Source: Corynebacterium terpenotabidum Y-11
Lineage (GTDB): Bacteria; Actinomycetota; Actinomycetes; Mycobacteriales; Mycobacteriaceae
Reading direction: 5' to 3'
Assembly: GCF_000418365.1 (NCBI RefSeq)
Contig: NC_021663.1
Location: 1,550,001 to 1,614,000, forward strand
DNA length: 64,000 nt
In this document: one piece after another, positions 27,230 through 35,830 of the stretch
Numbering within the stretch: the stretch's first letter is position 1
Layout of the letters: each line of letters starts with the position of its first letter
Made by a program: the position numbers and the translations under genes
Notes under the pieces: generated by a model
Told to the model about the DNA's origin: nothing
What the model saw: only the letters and a program-made list of their open reading frames with translations
Databases searched by the model: none

Positions 27230-27988
27230 TCACACCCGGTGGATCTGCTGGGCGGCCGCCTGGTCACGCGGCATGATGAGCATCTGGTCGATGTTCACCC
27301 GCGCCGGCCGGGTGGCGACCCACGCGATGGCGTCGGCGATGTCCTCGGCGGTGAGCGGCTCCATCCCGGCGTAGACGTTGTCGGCGGCTTCGGTGTCGCC
27401 ACGGAAACGGACCGTGGAGAACTCGGTGTTCGCCATGCCCGGGTCGATCTCGCAGACCCGTACCGGCTGACCGAGCAGTTCCAGGCGGAGCACCCGGGTC
27501 ATTGCCGCGATACCGTGCTTGGCGGCATTGTAGCCGGCCCCACCGCGGTAGGGCTCACGGGCGGCGATGGAGCCGATGGTCATGACCTGCCCGTCACCCG
27601 AGGCGATGAGCAGCGGCAGCAGGGCCTTGGTGACCCGCAGCGTACCGAGCACGTTCGTGTCATACATCCACTGCCAGTCATCGACGTTCGCTTCGGCGAC
27701 GGACTCGGTACCGATCGCGCCTCCGGCATTGTTGACCAGCAGATCACAGCGGCCCATTGTCCCGGTCACTGCGGCGGCGAAGGCGTCGACGGACGCCTGG
27801 TCGGTCACGTCGAGGGCGATGGCGGTACCACCGCACTCGTCGGCGGCGGCGGTGAGCTTGTCGACCCGGCGGGCCCCGAGGACCACGTGGTATCCGGCGG
27901 CAGCCAGTGCCCGGGCGCTCGCGGCGCCGATTCCGGAGGATGCCCCGGTGATGACGGCGACGGGAGCTGCGGGAGAGGGAGCGTTCAT
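27230..27988 (-). CDS. Short-chain dehydrogenase, probable sulfoacetaldehyde reductase (IsfD-like)
   Basis: A classical 252-residue SDR: TGASSGIG cofactor motif near 15-22, NNAG near 87-90, catalytic Ser in TIGSIA and YNAAK (Tyr/Lys pair near 152-156). The Arg pair after beta-2 (LGARRVDKL) suggests NADPH preference. In the taurine pathway, transamination gives sulfoacetaldehyde; IsfD, an SDR of this type, reduces it to isethionate. The gene lies between the ABC ATPase gene (25 bases) and the exporter gene, exactly where that step would be placed. Alternative: a general serine/3-hydroxy acid dehydrogenase (YdfG-like), to which IsfD is itself related. Substrate is inferred from context; enzyme class is certain. 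Confidence 0.8.
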   Translation of the reverse strand: MNAPSPAAPVAVITGASSGIGAASARALAAAGYHVVLGARRVDKLTAAADECGGTAIALDVTDQASVDAFAAAVTGTMGRCDLLVNNAGGAIGTESVAEANVDDWQWMYDTNVLGTLRVTKALLPLLIASGDGQVMTIGSIAAREPYRGGAGYNAAKHGIAAMTRVLRLELLGQPVRVCEIDPGMANTEFSTVRFRGDTEAADNVYAGMEPLTAEDIADAIAWVATRPARVNIDQMLIMPRDQAAAQQIHRV

Positions 27989-28013
27989 GGGAAATCCTTG
28001 TCAGTTGAAAGTG

Positions 28014-28850
28014 TCAGTCGGTGGAGGCGTTGGAGGTGGTCGCGCCCTGAGCGGCGTAGATGGCGTCCGCGATGTGCTCACGCAATTCGTGGAAGCGCTT
28101 CTCACCACGCAGCGCGCCGAGGTCCAGCGACGGAGCGTGGGGATCGCCGATCTGGACGGAAAGGTCCTCCAGGATGCGTCCCGGCCGCGCACTCATCACC
28201 CACACCCGGGTCCCGAGCAGCACCGCCTCGTCGACGGAGTGGGTGATGAAGAAGACGGTCTTCCGGTCCCGTCGCCAGATCCGCAGCAGTTCCTCCTGCA
28301 TCGTCTCGCGGGTCAGGGCGTCCAGCGCTCCGAACGGTTCATCCATGAGCAGGATCTCCGGCGATCCGGCGAGCACCCGGGCGATCTGGGCGCGCTGCTG
28401 CATGCCGCCGGACAGTTCATAGGGGCGCTGGTCAGCGAACTCCGAAAGGTTGACCATGTCGAGGTAGCGCTCGGCGGTCGCCCGTCGCTCCGCCTTGGAG
28501 ACCTTGCGGAAGCGGCCGGCGAGCTCGACATTCTCCCGCACCGTCATCCACGGATACAGATTGGCGTGCTGGAAGACCACGCCCCGGTCCGGACCGGGCT
28601 CGGTGACCTCCTCGTCGTCGAGGAGGACCCGGCCGGTAGTCGGGGTCAGGAATCCGGCGATCATCTTCAACAGGGTGGATTTTCCGCAGCCGGAGGGTCC
28701 GACGATGCAGACGAACTCGCCGGGTTCAACGACGGTGCTCGTGTCCTGCAGAGCGAGGACCTGGTCACCGGCATCGGTGGTGTAGGTCTGGGAGACGGCA
28801 TCGAGGACCAGTCGGGGGATGGTGGTCCCGGTCTCTGTCGGAACAGTCAT
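28014..28850 (-). CDS. ABC transporter ATPase, taurine/sulfonate type (TauB/SsuB-like)
   Basis: A 278-residue ATPase with Walker [10 protein letters not shown] near 53-61, signature [15 protein letters not shown] near 150-164 and Walker [13 protein letters not shown]. The [14 protein letters not shown] form and length are those of the nitrate/sulfonate/taurine importer group. It should energise the permease encoded two genes upstream. It starts 2 bases after the binding-protein gene stop, so translation is probably coupled. The ATPase faces the cytoplasm in a complex with two permease subunits. Taurine rather than another sulfonate is inferred from the aminotransferase and the exporter in the same operon. 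Confidence 0.88.
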   Translation of the reverse strand: MTVPTETGTTIPRLVLDAVSQTYTTDAGDQVLALQDTSTVVEPGEFVCIVGPSGCGKSTLLKMIAGFLTPTTGRVLLDDEEVTEPGPDRGVVFQHANLYPWMTVRENVELAGRFRKVSKAERRATAERYLDMVNLSEFADQRPYELSGGMQQRAQIARVLAGSPEILLMDEPFGALDALTRETMQEELLRIWRRDRKTVFFITHSVDEAVLLGTRVWVMSARPGRILEDLSVQIGDPHAPSLDLGALRGEKRFHELREHIADAIYAAQGATTSNASTD

Positions 28851-28852
28851 GG

Positions 28853-29926
28853 CTACTTCCCCGCCGCGACAGCGGCCGCAGCGTCCGGATAGAGGGCTCT
28901 GGAATAGGTCTCCGCGTCAGCGACGGCGTCGACCTCCTGGTTGTCCTTGAGGAAGGACGCGGTGTCGTACAACAGGGTGCCGAGGTCCCGGCCGAGTAGG
29001 GCGTCCGACGCCTGTTCCGTGGCCCGCGGGTAGGCATAGCCCGTGAGCTGGGTGAGGACGGTCTCCGCGTCGAGGCCGAGCACCGCGGCGATGGAACCGG
29101 CGGCGGTGTCCGGATCCTCGATAATCTGCCGGACCGCCTCATCCTGTGCCCTGGCCCACATCACCATGAACTCTGGATTCTCCTCGACGAAGGAGCGGGT
29201 GAAGGTGGCCAGGTCATAGGTCGGGGCGCCTCCTTCGGCAGCCTCCTTCGCGGAGGTGATGACATGCCCGGACTCCATGAGTTCGGACAATGTCGGATCC
29301 CAGACGAAAGCCGCGTCAATCTGGTCGGACTGCCAGCCGGCGAGCATCCGGTCCGGCGACAGGTTGACCAGTTTCACGTCCTGACCGACCTCCATACCGG
29401 CCTGGTCGAGAGCGCCCAGGAGACTGTAGTGGGAGGTGGAGCTGTAGGTGACGGCGATGGTCTTGCCCCTGAGGCCCTCGATGTCGGTGATCGCGTCATC
29501 CTTCACCACGAGGGATTCCGCCTCACCGATCTCGTCGAAGACCCACGGGGTGACCAGGTCGAGGCTCAGCGGGGCGGACAGTCCACGGGCAAGGCCGGAG
29601 GATCCCAGCAGCCCGTAGTCGATGGACCCGGCACCGTAGGCCTGGAGCACATCCCCTGCGGATTCGAAACGCTTCCATTCGATACTGGCGTTCGGCATGC
29701 AGGTCTCCAGCATCCGCTGGTTCTGCACGATGCGGTCACCGTTCGGGATCATCTGGTACGCCAGGGTGACGTGGGTGGTGATGGACTCATCCGGCTCGAA
29801 GGGGCAGTCGAGGGAGTTCTGTTCCGCCCAGTGACTGGCCGGCGGTCCGACGGCCACGCAGGCGCTGGTCCCGAACAGGGCGACGAGGGACGCCGCGGCG
29901 ATGGCGAGTGTTCTCCGGAATGACAT
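28853..29926 (-). CDS. ABC substrate-binding lipoprotein, taurine type (TauA-like)
   Basis: A 357-residue solute-binding protein. The signal peptide ends in a lipobox (GTSAC, Cys near 23), so it is lipid-anchored on the outer face of the membrane. The body has the SsuA/TauA (NMT1-like) two-domain fold: [13 protein letters not shown], the [17 protein letters not shown] turn, [17 protein letters not shown] and [13 protein letters not shown] are characteristic of taurine-binding proteins. It delivers substrate to the permease encoded immediately upstream (1 base between the genes). Taurine is the most likely ligand given the operon, but other alkanesulfonates cannot be excluded from sequence alone. 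Confidence 0.85.
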   Translation of the reverse strand: MSFRRTLAIAAASLVALFGTSACVAVGPPASHWAEQNSLDCPFEPDESITTHVTLAYQMIPNGDRIVQNQRMLETCMPNASIEWKRFESAGDVLQAYGAGSIDYGLLGSSGLARGLSAPLSLDLVTPWVFDEIGEAESLVVKDDAITDIEGLRGKTIAVTYSSTSHYSLLGALDQAGMEVGQDVKLVNLSPDRMLAGWQSDQIDAAFVWDPTLSELMESGHVITSAKEAAEGGAPTYDLATFTRSFVEENPEFMVMWARAQDEAVRQIIEDPDTAAGSIAAVLGLDAETVLTQLTGYAYPRATEQASDALLGRDLGTLLYDTASFLKDNQEVDAVADAETYSRALYPDAAAAVAAGK

Positions 29927-29927
29927 A

Positions 29928-30779
29928 TCAGGCCTTCCCTTCCCACGGCACGAGGACCGCGGAGAGCTTCTTGATACCGAGGTCGAGCACGACCGCTGCG
30001 AGGCCGATGATGATGATGCAGGCGATGGTCAGCGGAGTGTCGAGCCGGGTACCGGAGAGATAGGCAAGCCCGCCGATGCCGGGGATACCGTTGTTCAGCT
30101 CGGCGGCGACCACAGTGGTCCAGGCGAAGCCGACGGCGACCCGGATGCCGGAGAGGATCTGCGGCAGTGCCGACGGCAGGATCACCTGACGCAGGACCTG
30201 ACCGCGGTCCGCGCCGAGAGACCGGGCGGCGAGGATCCGGTCCTGCTGCACACCCCGCACACCGGAGATCGTGGACATCGCGATCGGTGGGAATGCGGCG
30301 AGGAACAGCAGCCAGACCTTGGAGACGTCACCGATACCGAACCAGACGATCAACAGCCCCATGTAGCCGAGCGGCGGCAGGGAACGCAGGAAGTTGAGGT
30401 AGGGCTCGACGAGGTCGAAGATCCAGGTCACCGTACCCATCAGGAAGCCCAGGGCCACACCGACGACAATGCCGACGCCGACGCCGACAGCGATGCGCTC
30501 CAGGCTGGCCAGCAGATGCTGCCAGAGGAAGTAGTCGTCTTCACCGCAGACTTCAGCGGTGCCCGATTCGTTGATCGGCCGACAGGTGTTGGCGTCCCAG
30601 AATGCGGTGACCACGGATCCCGGGGACGGCAGGAACAGGGGTTTGACGATGCCGGTGGCGGTGACCAGCCACCACATCGCGATGAGGGCGAGGAAGACGA
30701 GAGTGTTGGTGTAGGCGCGGCGTCCCGGTCTGAACCGGGTCAGCATCGAGGTGGACGCCGACGGCGCGGTGGTACTCAT
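29928..30779 (-). CDS. ABC transporter permease, taurine/sulfonate type (TauC/SsuC-like)
   Basis: A 283-residue inner-membrane protein with about six transmembrane segments and the EAA loop AARSLGADRGQVLRQVILP that docks on the ATPase. An approximately 50-residue extracellular insertion after the first helix (near 50-90, with Cys residues: NTCRPI, AEVCGED) is longer than usual and could form a disulfide. Its ATG overlaps the stop of the aminotransferase gene in an ATGA arrangement (30776-30779), a sign of coupled translation. It forms the membrane pore of the importer. Confidence 0.87.
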   Translation of the reverse strand: MSTTAPSASTSMLTRFRPGRRAYTNTLVFLALIAMWWLVTATGIVKPLFLPSPGSVVTAFWDANTCRPINESGTAEVCGEDDYFLWQHLLASLERIAVGVGVGIVVGVALGFLMGTVTWIFDLVEPYLNFLRSLPPLGYMGLLIVWFGIGDVSKVWLLFLAAFPPIAMSTISGVRGVQQDRILAARSLGADRGQVLRQVILPSALPQILSGIRVAVGFAWTTVVAAELNNGIPGIGGLAYLSGTRLDTPLTIACIIIIGLAAVVLDLGIKKLSAVLVPWEGKA

Positions 30780-32116
30780 ACCGTCGCCGCCAGGGCAGGC
30801 GCCGAGGACTGTGACGCATCGGGCGCCACCTCGCTGAAGACATCGGCGAGGATTCCCAGCCCGTCACGCAGCACGTCGTCGGGAATATTCAACGGCGGGA
30901 CGATGTGCAGCCGGTTGGCTCCGGCGACGAAGACGACCAGCCCCCGCTCCCGGCATGCCGCGGCGAGCGCCTTCTGGCCGTCGTAGCCGTCGACGAACTC
31001 GATGGCCCAGAAGCAACCGAGCCCTCGGACATCGCCGATGACCGGGTTCTTCTCCTTGAGGGACGCCAGCGCCGGGCCGATGATGTCGGCGCCGAGGCGT
31101 GCGGCATTCGCCACGACGTCCTCGTCCTCCATCGCGGTGATCGTCGCAACCGCGGCGGCGGCGGCCAGCGGGTGACCGGAGTAGGTCAGGCCACCCGGGT
31201 AGGGGGTGTCCTTGAAGGTGTCGGCCACGGCCTGCGTCATGGCGACGCCGCCCAGCGGCACATAACCGGAGTTCACGCCCTTGGCGAAGGTCACCAGGTC
31301 CGGTCGGGCGTCGTAGTTGTCGAGGGCGAACCAGGCGCCGGTACGTCCGAACCCTGCCATGACCTCGTCACAGATCATGAGGATGCCGTAGCGGTCGCAG
31401 ATCTCGCGCACCCCGGCCCAGTACCCGGCCGGCGGCGGCATGATCCCGGCGGTACCGGGGACGGTCTCCATGATCAGTGCGGCGAAACTCTCCGGCCCTT
31501 CGATGGCGATGACGTTCTCCAGGTGTTCCAGGGCCCGCGCGCACTCCTGCTCCTCGGTCTCCGCATGGAAGACGGTGCGGTAGAGGAAGGGGCCGAAGAA
31601 GTGCACCACGCCGGTGCGTCCGTCATCGATCGGCCAGCGGCGACTGTCGCCGGACACCGTGAGCGTGGTCTGCGTCGCCCCGTGGTAGCTGCGCATCGCG
31701 GCGAGGACCTTGGGCCGACCGGTCGTCAGTTTCGCCAGACGCAGGGCATGCTCCACGGCGTCCGCCCCGCCGTTGGTGAAGAAGACCTTGGACAGGTTCT
31801 CCGGGAGATGGCTGAGAATCTTCTCCGCCGCCAGGGCCCGCGGGGCGCTCGCGTGGGCCGGGGCGATGGTGCACAGTTGTGCGGCCTGTTCCTGGACCGC
31901 ACGGACGATGGCGGGGTGGCTGTGGCCCAGATTGGTGAACACCAGCTGGGAGGAGAAGTCGATGTAGCGCTTCTCGTCTGCATCAACGAGGTACGGACCC
32001 TCGGCATGGGTGATGACCAGGGGATCGAGTGATCCCTGAGCCGACCACGAGTGGAACACGTTCTCCAGCTCACGGTCGTAGATTTCGGCCCCCAGCGGGG
32101 ACTGCGGCTTCGGCAT
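30776..32116 (-). CDS. Class III aminotransferase, probable taurine transaminase (Tpa/Toa)
   Basis: A 446-residue fold-type I aminotransferase, first gene of the operon. CDEVMAGFGRTG is the class III signature, and the pyridoxal-phosphate lysine is in TFAKGVNSGYVPLGG near residue 275. It has the length and the SSQLVFTNLGHSHP start of the taurine/beta-alanine group. It should move the amino group of taurine to pyruvate or 2-oxoglutarate, giving sulfoacetaldehyde. ATG 32116 was chosen: AAAGG lies about 10 bases upstream and the longer open frame (to 33445) is antisense to the mycolyltransferase gene. The amino-group acceptor and strict taurine specificity are inference. Confidence 0.83.
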   Translation of the reverse strand: MPKPQSPLGAEIYDRELENVFHSWSAQGSLDPLVITHAEGPYLVDADEKRYIDFSSQLVFTNLGHSHPAIVRAVQEQAAQLCTIAPAHASAPRALAAEKILSHLPENLSKVFFTNGGADAVEHALRLAKLTTGRPKVLAAMRSYHGATQTTLTVSGDSRRWPIDDGRTGVVHFFGPFLYRTVFHAETEEQECARALEHLENVIAIEGPESFAALIMETVPGTAGIMPPPAGYWAGVREICDRYGILMICDEVMAGFGRTGAWFALDNYDARPDLVTFAKGVNSGYVPLGGVAMTQAVADTFKDTPYPGGLTYSGHPLAAAAAVATITAMEDEDVVANAARLGADIIGPALASLKEKNPVIGDVRGLGCFWAIEFVDGYDGQKALAAACRERGLVVFVAGANRLHIVPPLNIPDDVLRDGLGILADVFSEVAPDASQSSAPALAATV

Positions 32117-32159
32117 GGTACGTACACCTTTCGTCAGGAGGAACACGTCGCGGAGGACG

Positions 32160-32177
32160 CCGGGGACGATTCCCCGG
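32160..32177. promoter_or_regulatory. Perfect inverted repeat before the taurine operon
   Basis: CCGGGGA, 4 bases, TCCCCGG: a perfect 7+7 palindrome 44-61 bases before the aminotransferase start, in the 258-base region divergent with the mycolyltransferase gene. It could be an operator for the TauR-like regulator or a hairpin in the leader. MocR sites are often direct repeats, so the assignment is tentative. Confidence 0.35.
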
Positions 32178-32374
32178 TCTGCTCCCCAGACTTCTCCCCT
32201 GTGCCGTGGATGTGAACAGCCACCGGATCGGCGGACTCCCCGGGCCAGATGAAACGTTGGCGTAACCCTGGGTCGGTAGTGTTTCGGCGGGCCGCCGGGA
32301 ACCCGCGGCGGATTCCCCCGGTCCACCCCGACTGTCCCGACCGTCCCGACCGTTCCGACCAGAAGGATCACCCT

Positions 32375-33490
32375 GTGCCAACACGCCCCCGCGCAGCCAC
32401 CACCGTCGCCGTGCTTTCCGCCGCAGCGCTCTGCGTCACCGCGACATTCCTCGTCTCCGCCCCTGCCTCGGCCACCACCGTCGACGACCTGACCACCGTC
32501 GACGGGTACCCGACCACCGGCCAGGAACTCGCACTGCGCGAGCCCGTCCGCACCACGTCCCAAGACCTCACCGGACTGCCGGACGGCGTCTCTGTCGACC
32601 GGGTCGAGTGGATCACCGACCGCTATGTCCGCCTCCACATCAACTCTGCGGCGATGCCGGGCACCCCGACCGAGGTCGAGCTGCTGCTCGCCCGGGACTG
32701 GAACTCCTCCCCCGACGCAACCTTCCCGACGGTGCTGCACCTCGCCGGGCTCTACGGCAATGAGGCGTCCAACGGCTGGCTGACGGCCACCGATGCGGTG
32801 GACTTCTACGCGGACAAGAACGTCACCGTGGTCATGCCGGTCGGTGGACAGGCGTCCTGGTACACCGACTGGGTCAACACCGACAACGGCGAAACCCTGA
32901 TGTGGGAGACCTTCCTCGCCGATGAACTGCCGGCGGTACTGCAGGCCGGCTGGCGTGCCAACGGGGTACAGGCTGTGGAGGGACTGTCGATGGGGGCGAC
33001 CTCCGCATTGAATCTCGCGGCACGCAATCCCGGCGAGTACGCCTTCGCCGGAGCCTTCTCGGGGATCCTGGACACCACGTCCCCGGGCGTGCCGGAAGCC
33101 ATCGACCTGATCCAGCGGGTTCAGGGACGGGCCAGTGCCACGAACATGTGGGGACCGTTCTACTCCGCCGGATGGCAGGAGCACGATCCGACCCTTCAGG
33201 TCGGCAACCTGGCGGGGACCTCGGTGTACGTGACCGCCGGCTCCGGCACGCCCGGCGAATTCGATCCGGTCCCCACCGACGCCAGCACGCTCACTGGTCA
33301 GGCCTCGGTCTCCCTTGTCGAGTCCTTGAGTGCCACGACCTCCCGAGCCTTTGCCTCCGCCGCGGCACAGGCGGGAATCCCGGTGACCACGGTCTTCCAC
33401 CCCACCGGGACGCACCGCTGGCGGTACTGGGAGCGGGACATGCACGACGCCTGGCCCCAGCTCGCCGCCGCCCTCAACGTCATCGCCTGA
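32375..33490 (+). CDS. Antigen 85-type mycolyltransferase
   Basis: A 371-residue exported alpha/beta hydrolase. A signal peptide of about 38 residues ends at APASA-TT. The nucleophile is in GLSMGATSALNLAA, and the catalytic His is in HPTGTHRWRYW near the C-terminus; LYGNEASNGWLTATDAVDF and MPVGGQASWYTDW are hallmark blocks of the antigen 85 fold. It transfers corynomycolate between trehalose monomycolate molecules or onto arabinogalactan or proteins in the outer envelope. GTG 32375 was chosen because AGAAGGA precedes it by 8 bases and the signal peptide begins there; the frame upstream is a run of short Pro/Asp repeats. This gene supports a mycolate-bearing host. Confidence 0.88.
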   Translation: MPTRPRAATTVAVLSAAALCVTATFLVSAPASATTVDDLTTVDGYPTTGQELALREPVRTTSQDLTGLPDGVSVDRVEWITDRYVRLHINSAAMPGTPTEVELLLARDWNSSPDATFPTVLHLAGLYGNEASNGWLTATDAVDFYADKNVTVVMPVGGQASWYTDWVNTDNGETLMWETFLADELPAVLQAGWRANGVQAVEGLSMGATSALNLAARNPGEYAFAGAFSGILDTTSPGVPEAIDLIQRVQGRASATNMWGPFYSAGWQEHDPTLQVGNLAGTSVYVTAGSGTPGEFDPVPTDASTLTGQASVSLVESLSATTSRAFASAAAQAGIPVTTVFHPTGTHRWRYWERDMHDAWPQLAAALNVIA

Positions 33491-33672
33491 TACCGGAGCG
33501 ACTGCCCGGTCACCGATGTCCTCCCGGTGCGTTAGCGGTATCTGAGTTTACTTAATTAACTCCGGGGTATCAGTTCACGCATTTCCGTCCCCTCTTTTTA
33601 CTGCTTCCCCGCCCGCCGGGCCATTGCAAGGATGAGATTGTTCATTCATTGAAACATCTAGAGGGTGAAACC

Positions 33673-34191
33673 ATGGAAGTCCTCGCCATCATCGGAATCT
33701 GCATCGCATTCTTCGCTGTGTCCTGGGTCTGGGGGACGATCTCGGACGGGATCAGCGCCAAGGCCAATCAGCATATTTTCCTGCGGGGAAGTCACAAGAA
33801 GGGCCAGGCGCAGCTGTCGACGGATGTCCAGTTCTCCACAGCGCAGGCTCCGGTCGAATACGTCCGAGAGTCGATCATGCGCACCATTCCTGTCGAACCC
33901 GGCGGGATGATCAAGCGGGCATTCGCCCTCGACGTCAGTCGCCGGGAGGACGGCGGATATAACCTGCTCTACAGCTACGGCAACAAGGTCACCGAGAATT
34001 TCCGGACCCTCGTGGCCATCAGCCCCGGCAACGGTGGCATCGGTTCTGCCGGGCTCATCACGGTGATTGAGGCGCTCGCAGTGGACGGCATCCTCACTCA
34101 CCCGAACGAGATGAAGAAGTGGCGGCAGTCCGTCATCGCCGCGATCCACGCCACGGACGCCTCTGCACAGTTCATGGAAATCCCCGCCTGA
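33673..34191 (+). CDS. Membrane-anchored hypothetical protein
   Basis: A 172-residue protein that I do not recognise. Residues 2-22 (EVLAIIGICIAFFAVSWVWG) form one transmembrane helix, and the rest is a soluble cytoplasmic or external domain of mixed alpha/beta character (LSTDVQFSTAQAPVEYV to AIHATDASAQFMEIPA). ATG 33673 was chosen since GAGGGTG lies 6 bases upstream; the start 24 bases before has no such site. It is followed by the three TM2 genes in the opposite strand. The 182-base upstream region holds an unusually AT-rich patch (about 33545-33560, including TTAATTAA), possibly its promoter region. Confidence 0.6.
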   Translation: MEVLAIIGICIAFFAVSWVWGTISDGISAKANQHIFLRGSHKKGQAQLSTDVQFSTAQAPVEYVRESIMRTIPVEPGGMIKRAFALDVSRREDGGYNLLYSYGNKVTENFRTLVAISPGNGGIGSAGLITVIEALAVDGILTHPNEMKKWRQSVIAAIHATDASAQFMEIPA

Positions 34192-34270
34192 GCAGGTCCT
34201 GACCCCGGGCCCACACCACCCCGGTGCCCCGGACGCAGTTCGGCCGTGCCCCTGGCGCGGTCCAGCCTGC

Positions 34271-34900
34271 TCAGCGAATCAGCATGCCCTGTCGGTCATA
34301 GGCGTAGGACCGGGTGCCAGCGAGGATCATGATGAACTCGATCATCGCCCAGATCCATGCCGCGACAATGATGCCACCGCCGAACACGACAATGATGTCC
34401 CCCCACCGGACCAGATCCGGGTCGCCCAAACTCAGCTCGGTGAGACTCGGCTGACCCGCCGCCACCATCGCCGTGCCGCAGAAGTAGGCGATCCAGCCGA
34501 TGACCGTCATCACCAGTTGCCCCACCCCACGTCCGATCTTTCCGAGATAGAAGTTATGGGCACCGATCGGCCCGAGGAAGAAGGCGAAGAGAGCGGCGGC
34601 GATCTTCGTCTTCGATGACACCCCGGTCGTCTGTCCCCCGACGAAGCCGCCCTGGTCCGGGTAGAAGCTGCCCTGGTCCGGATAGAAGCCGCCCTGCTGT
34701 GCGTATCCCCCGAAACTCTGCGGTGCCTGCTGAGCCGACTGAATCGGCGCGGCCTGCTGATAGGAATCCGGCACATAACCGGCTCCGCCGTACCCGGTGT
34801 TCTGCTGGTAGTCGGTGTGCTGCGTGTTCTGGAACCCCTGCGTGTTCTGGAACCCCTGGGTGTTCCACCCCGGATCATTCCAGCTGCCTGGACCTGTCAT
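34271..34900 (-). CDS. TM2-domain membrane protein (first of three)
   Basis: A 209-residue protein with a Gln/Gly/Tyr-rich disordered N-terminal half (short repeats NTQGFQ and YPDQGSF/YPDQGGF) and a C-terminal TM2 domain: KIAAALFAFFLGPIGAHNFYLGK, a second hydrophobic hairpin, then an extra long helix ending FIMILAG. TM2 proteins are small membrane proteins of uncertain role, often with a disordered tail facing the cytoplasm. ATG 34900 has GAGGAG 6 bases before it. Two paralogues follow upstream on the same strand with similar C-terminal halves, so this is a duplicated family. Confidence 0.75.
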   Translation of the reverse strand: MTGPGSWNDPGWNTQGFQNTQGFQNTQHTDYQQNTGYGGAGYVPDSYQQAAPIQSAQQAPQSFGGYAQQGGFYPDQGSFYPDQGGFVGGQTTGVSSKTKIAAALFAFFLGPIGAHNFYLGKIGRGVGQLVMTVIGWIAYFCGTAMVAAGQPSLTELSLGDPDLVRWGDIIVVFGGGIIVAAWIWAMIEFIMILAGTRSYAYDRQGMLIR

Positions 34901-35038
34901 CACTGTCTCCTCACCCGATGTGACGACATACGCCGCCGCTACGCACCACATCCTAAGGTTGGTACGGAAGGGAGCGCACACGCCTCGGCGCCCCGAAATC
35001 AGGGAGCAGTTACCGACACACCGGTAAAAAATCCGGTG

Positions 35039-35671
35039 CTACTGCACCGCGCGACCCTCATTGTCGAAGGCGTAGGTCCGGGCACCGGCGAGGATCATGA
35101 CGAACTCGACGAAGGCCCAGATCGAGACGACGGCAATCATGACGATGGCGATGATGACGAGAATCATGCCGACCACGATGAGTGACTCGGAACCGGAGGA
35201 GTACGTGTAGCTGCTGTATGAGCTGTAGGTATCACCCACCCCCGACTGGACCACAGCCATCCCGCTGAAAAGCAGGAGCCAGCCGATGATCGTCATGGCC
35301 AACTGGGCGACCGCCCTACCGGTCTTCCCGAAGTAGAAGTTGTGTGCCCCGAGGGTGCCAAAGAAGAAGCCCAGCAATGCTCCGGTAATTTTCGTCTTCG
35401 AGGAAACGCCATAGCCCTGCCCGTAACCCTGGCCATAGCTCTGACCATAACCCTGGCTGTAACCCTGGCTGTAACCCTGGCTGTAACCCTGGCCGTAGCT
35501 CTGCCCATAACCCTGCCCGTAGCCCCCGGCTGCCGGGTACCCTGCCTGATTATTCGCCGGGTAGCCACCTTGAGCACCCTGCCCCTGATAGGCACCGGGG
35601 TACCCGGAGGACTGCCACGGTTGGGACGGCTGATTGCCGTTACTACTGGCCGAAGGGTCGTAATTGCTCAT
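35039..35671 (-). CDS. TM2-domain membrane protein with YGQG repeats (second of three)
   Basis: A 210-residue protein. Residues about 50-90 are a low-complexity run of YGQG/YSQG units, encoded by a 12-base tandem repeat. The TM2 core is KITGALLGFFFGTLGAHNFYFGK followed by hydrophobic hairpins and ending with FVMILAGARTYAF. ATG 35671 was chosen over GTG 35680 because AGAGGTG precedes it at a usual distance. The repeat is in frame, so gain or loss of units changes tail length without breaking the frame. Confidence 0.75.
   Translation of the reverse strand: MSNYDPSASSNGNQPSQPWQSSGYPGAYQGQGAQGGYPANNQAGYPAAGGYGQGYGQSYGQGYSQGYSQGYSQGYGQSYGQGYGQGYGVSSKTKITGALLGFFFGTLGAHNFYFGKTGRAVAQLAMTIIGWLLLFSGMAVVQSGVGDTYSSYSSYTYSSGSESLIVVGMILVIIAIVMIAVVSIWAFVEFVMILAGARTYAFDNEGRAVQ
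35411..35522 (-). repeat. 12-base in-frame tandem repeat within the second TM2 gene
   Basis: About nine units of 12 bases. CCCTGGCTGTAA occurs three times exactly at 35451-35486, with variants on both sides. The units encode the YGQG/YSQG run. They are part of the coding sequence, not a CRISPR array. Confidence 0.85.
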
Positions 35672-35697
35672 GGCACTCACCTCTGTCTACTCGGGTC

Positions 35698-35711
35698 GCG
35701 TACTAGTACGC
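35698..35711. promoter_or_regulatory. Perfect 14-base palindrome in front of the second TM2 gene
   Basis: GCGTACTAGTACGC is fully self-complementary and lies 27-40 bases upstream of ATG 35671 beside -10-like TACGAT on the minus strand. It is a plausible operator for a dimeric regulator. Confidence 0.35.
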
Positions 35712-35830
35712 ATGTATCGTAGCCGACCGGCGGCGCCGGTCCTGCTGCCCCCTCGCTGGCATTCACCGACCACGAGGTGATCCCTCGTCCCCCGTAGACC
35801 CTGCCATGAGGTACCGACGTCCGCGCGCCC

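Noticed and set aside
24979..32116. Taurine desulfonation for sulfur (TauD or SsuD pathway)
   Set aside because: No dioxygenase or monooxygenase gene is present; the gene set fits transamination, reduction and export.
32117..33445. Upstream extension of the aminotransferase frame to 889 residues
   Set aside because: Antisense to the mycolyltransferase gene; composition is Gly/Arg/Val-rich with no family, and the conserved aminotransferase N-terminus begins at 32116.
35019..35038. CACCGG/CCGGTG hairpin as terminator of the second TM2 gene
   Set aside because: The T-run lies in the loop and none follows the stem on the minus strand; it also touches the stop codon.
35411..35522. Possible CRISPR array
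   Set aside because: Units are 12 bases, contiguous without spacers and code for a YGQG tail.
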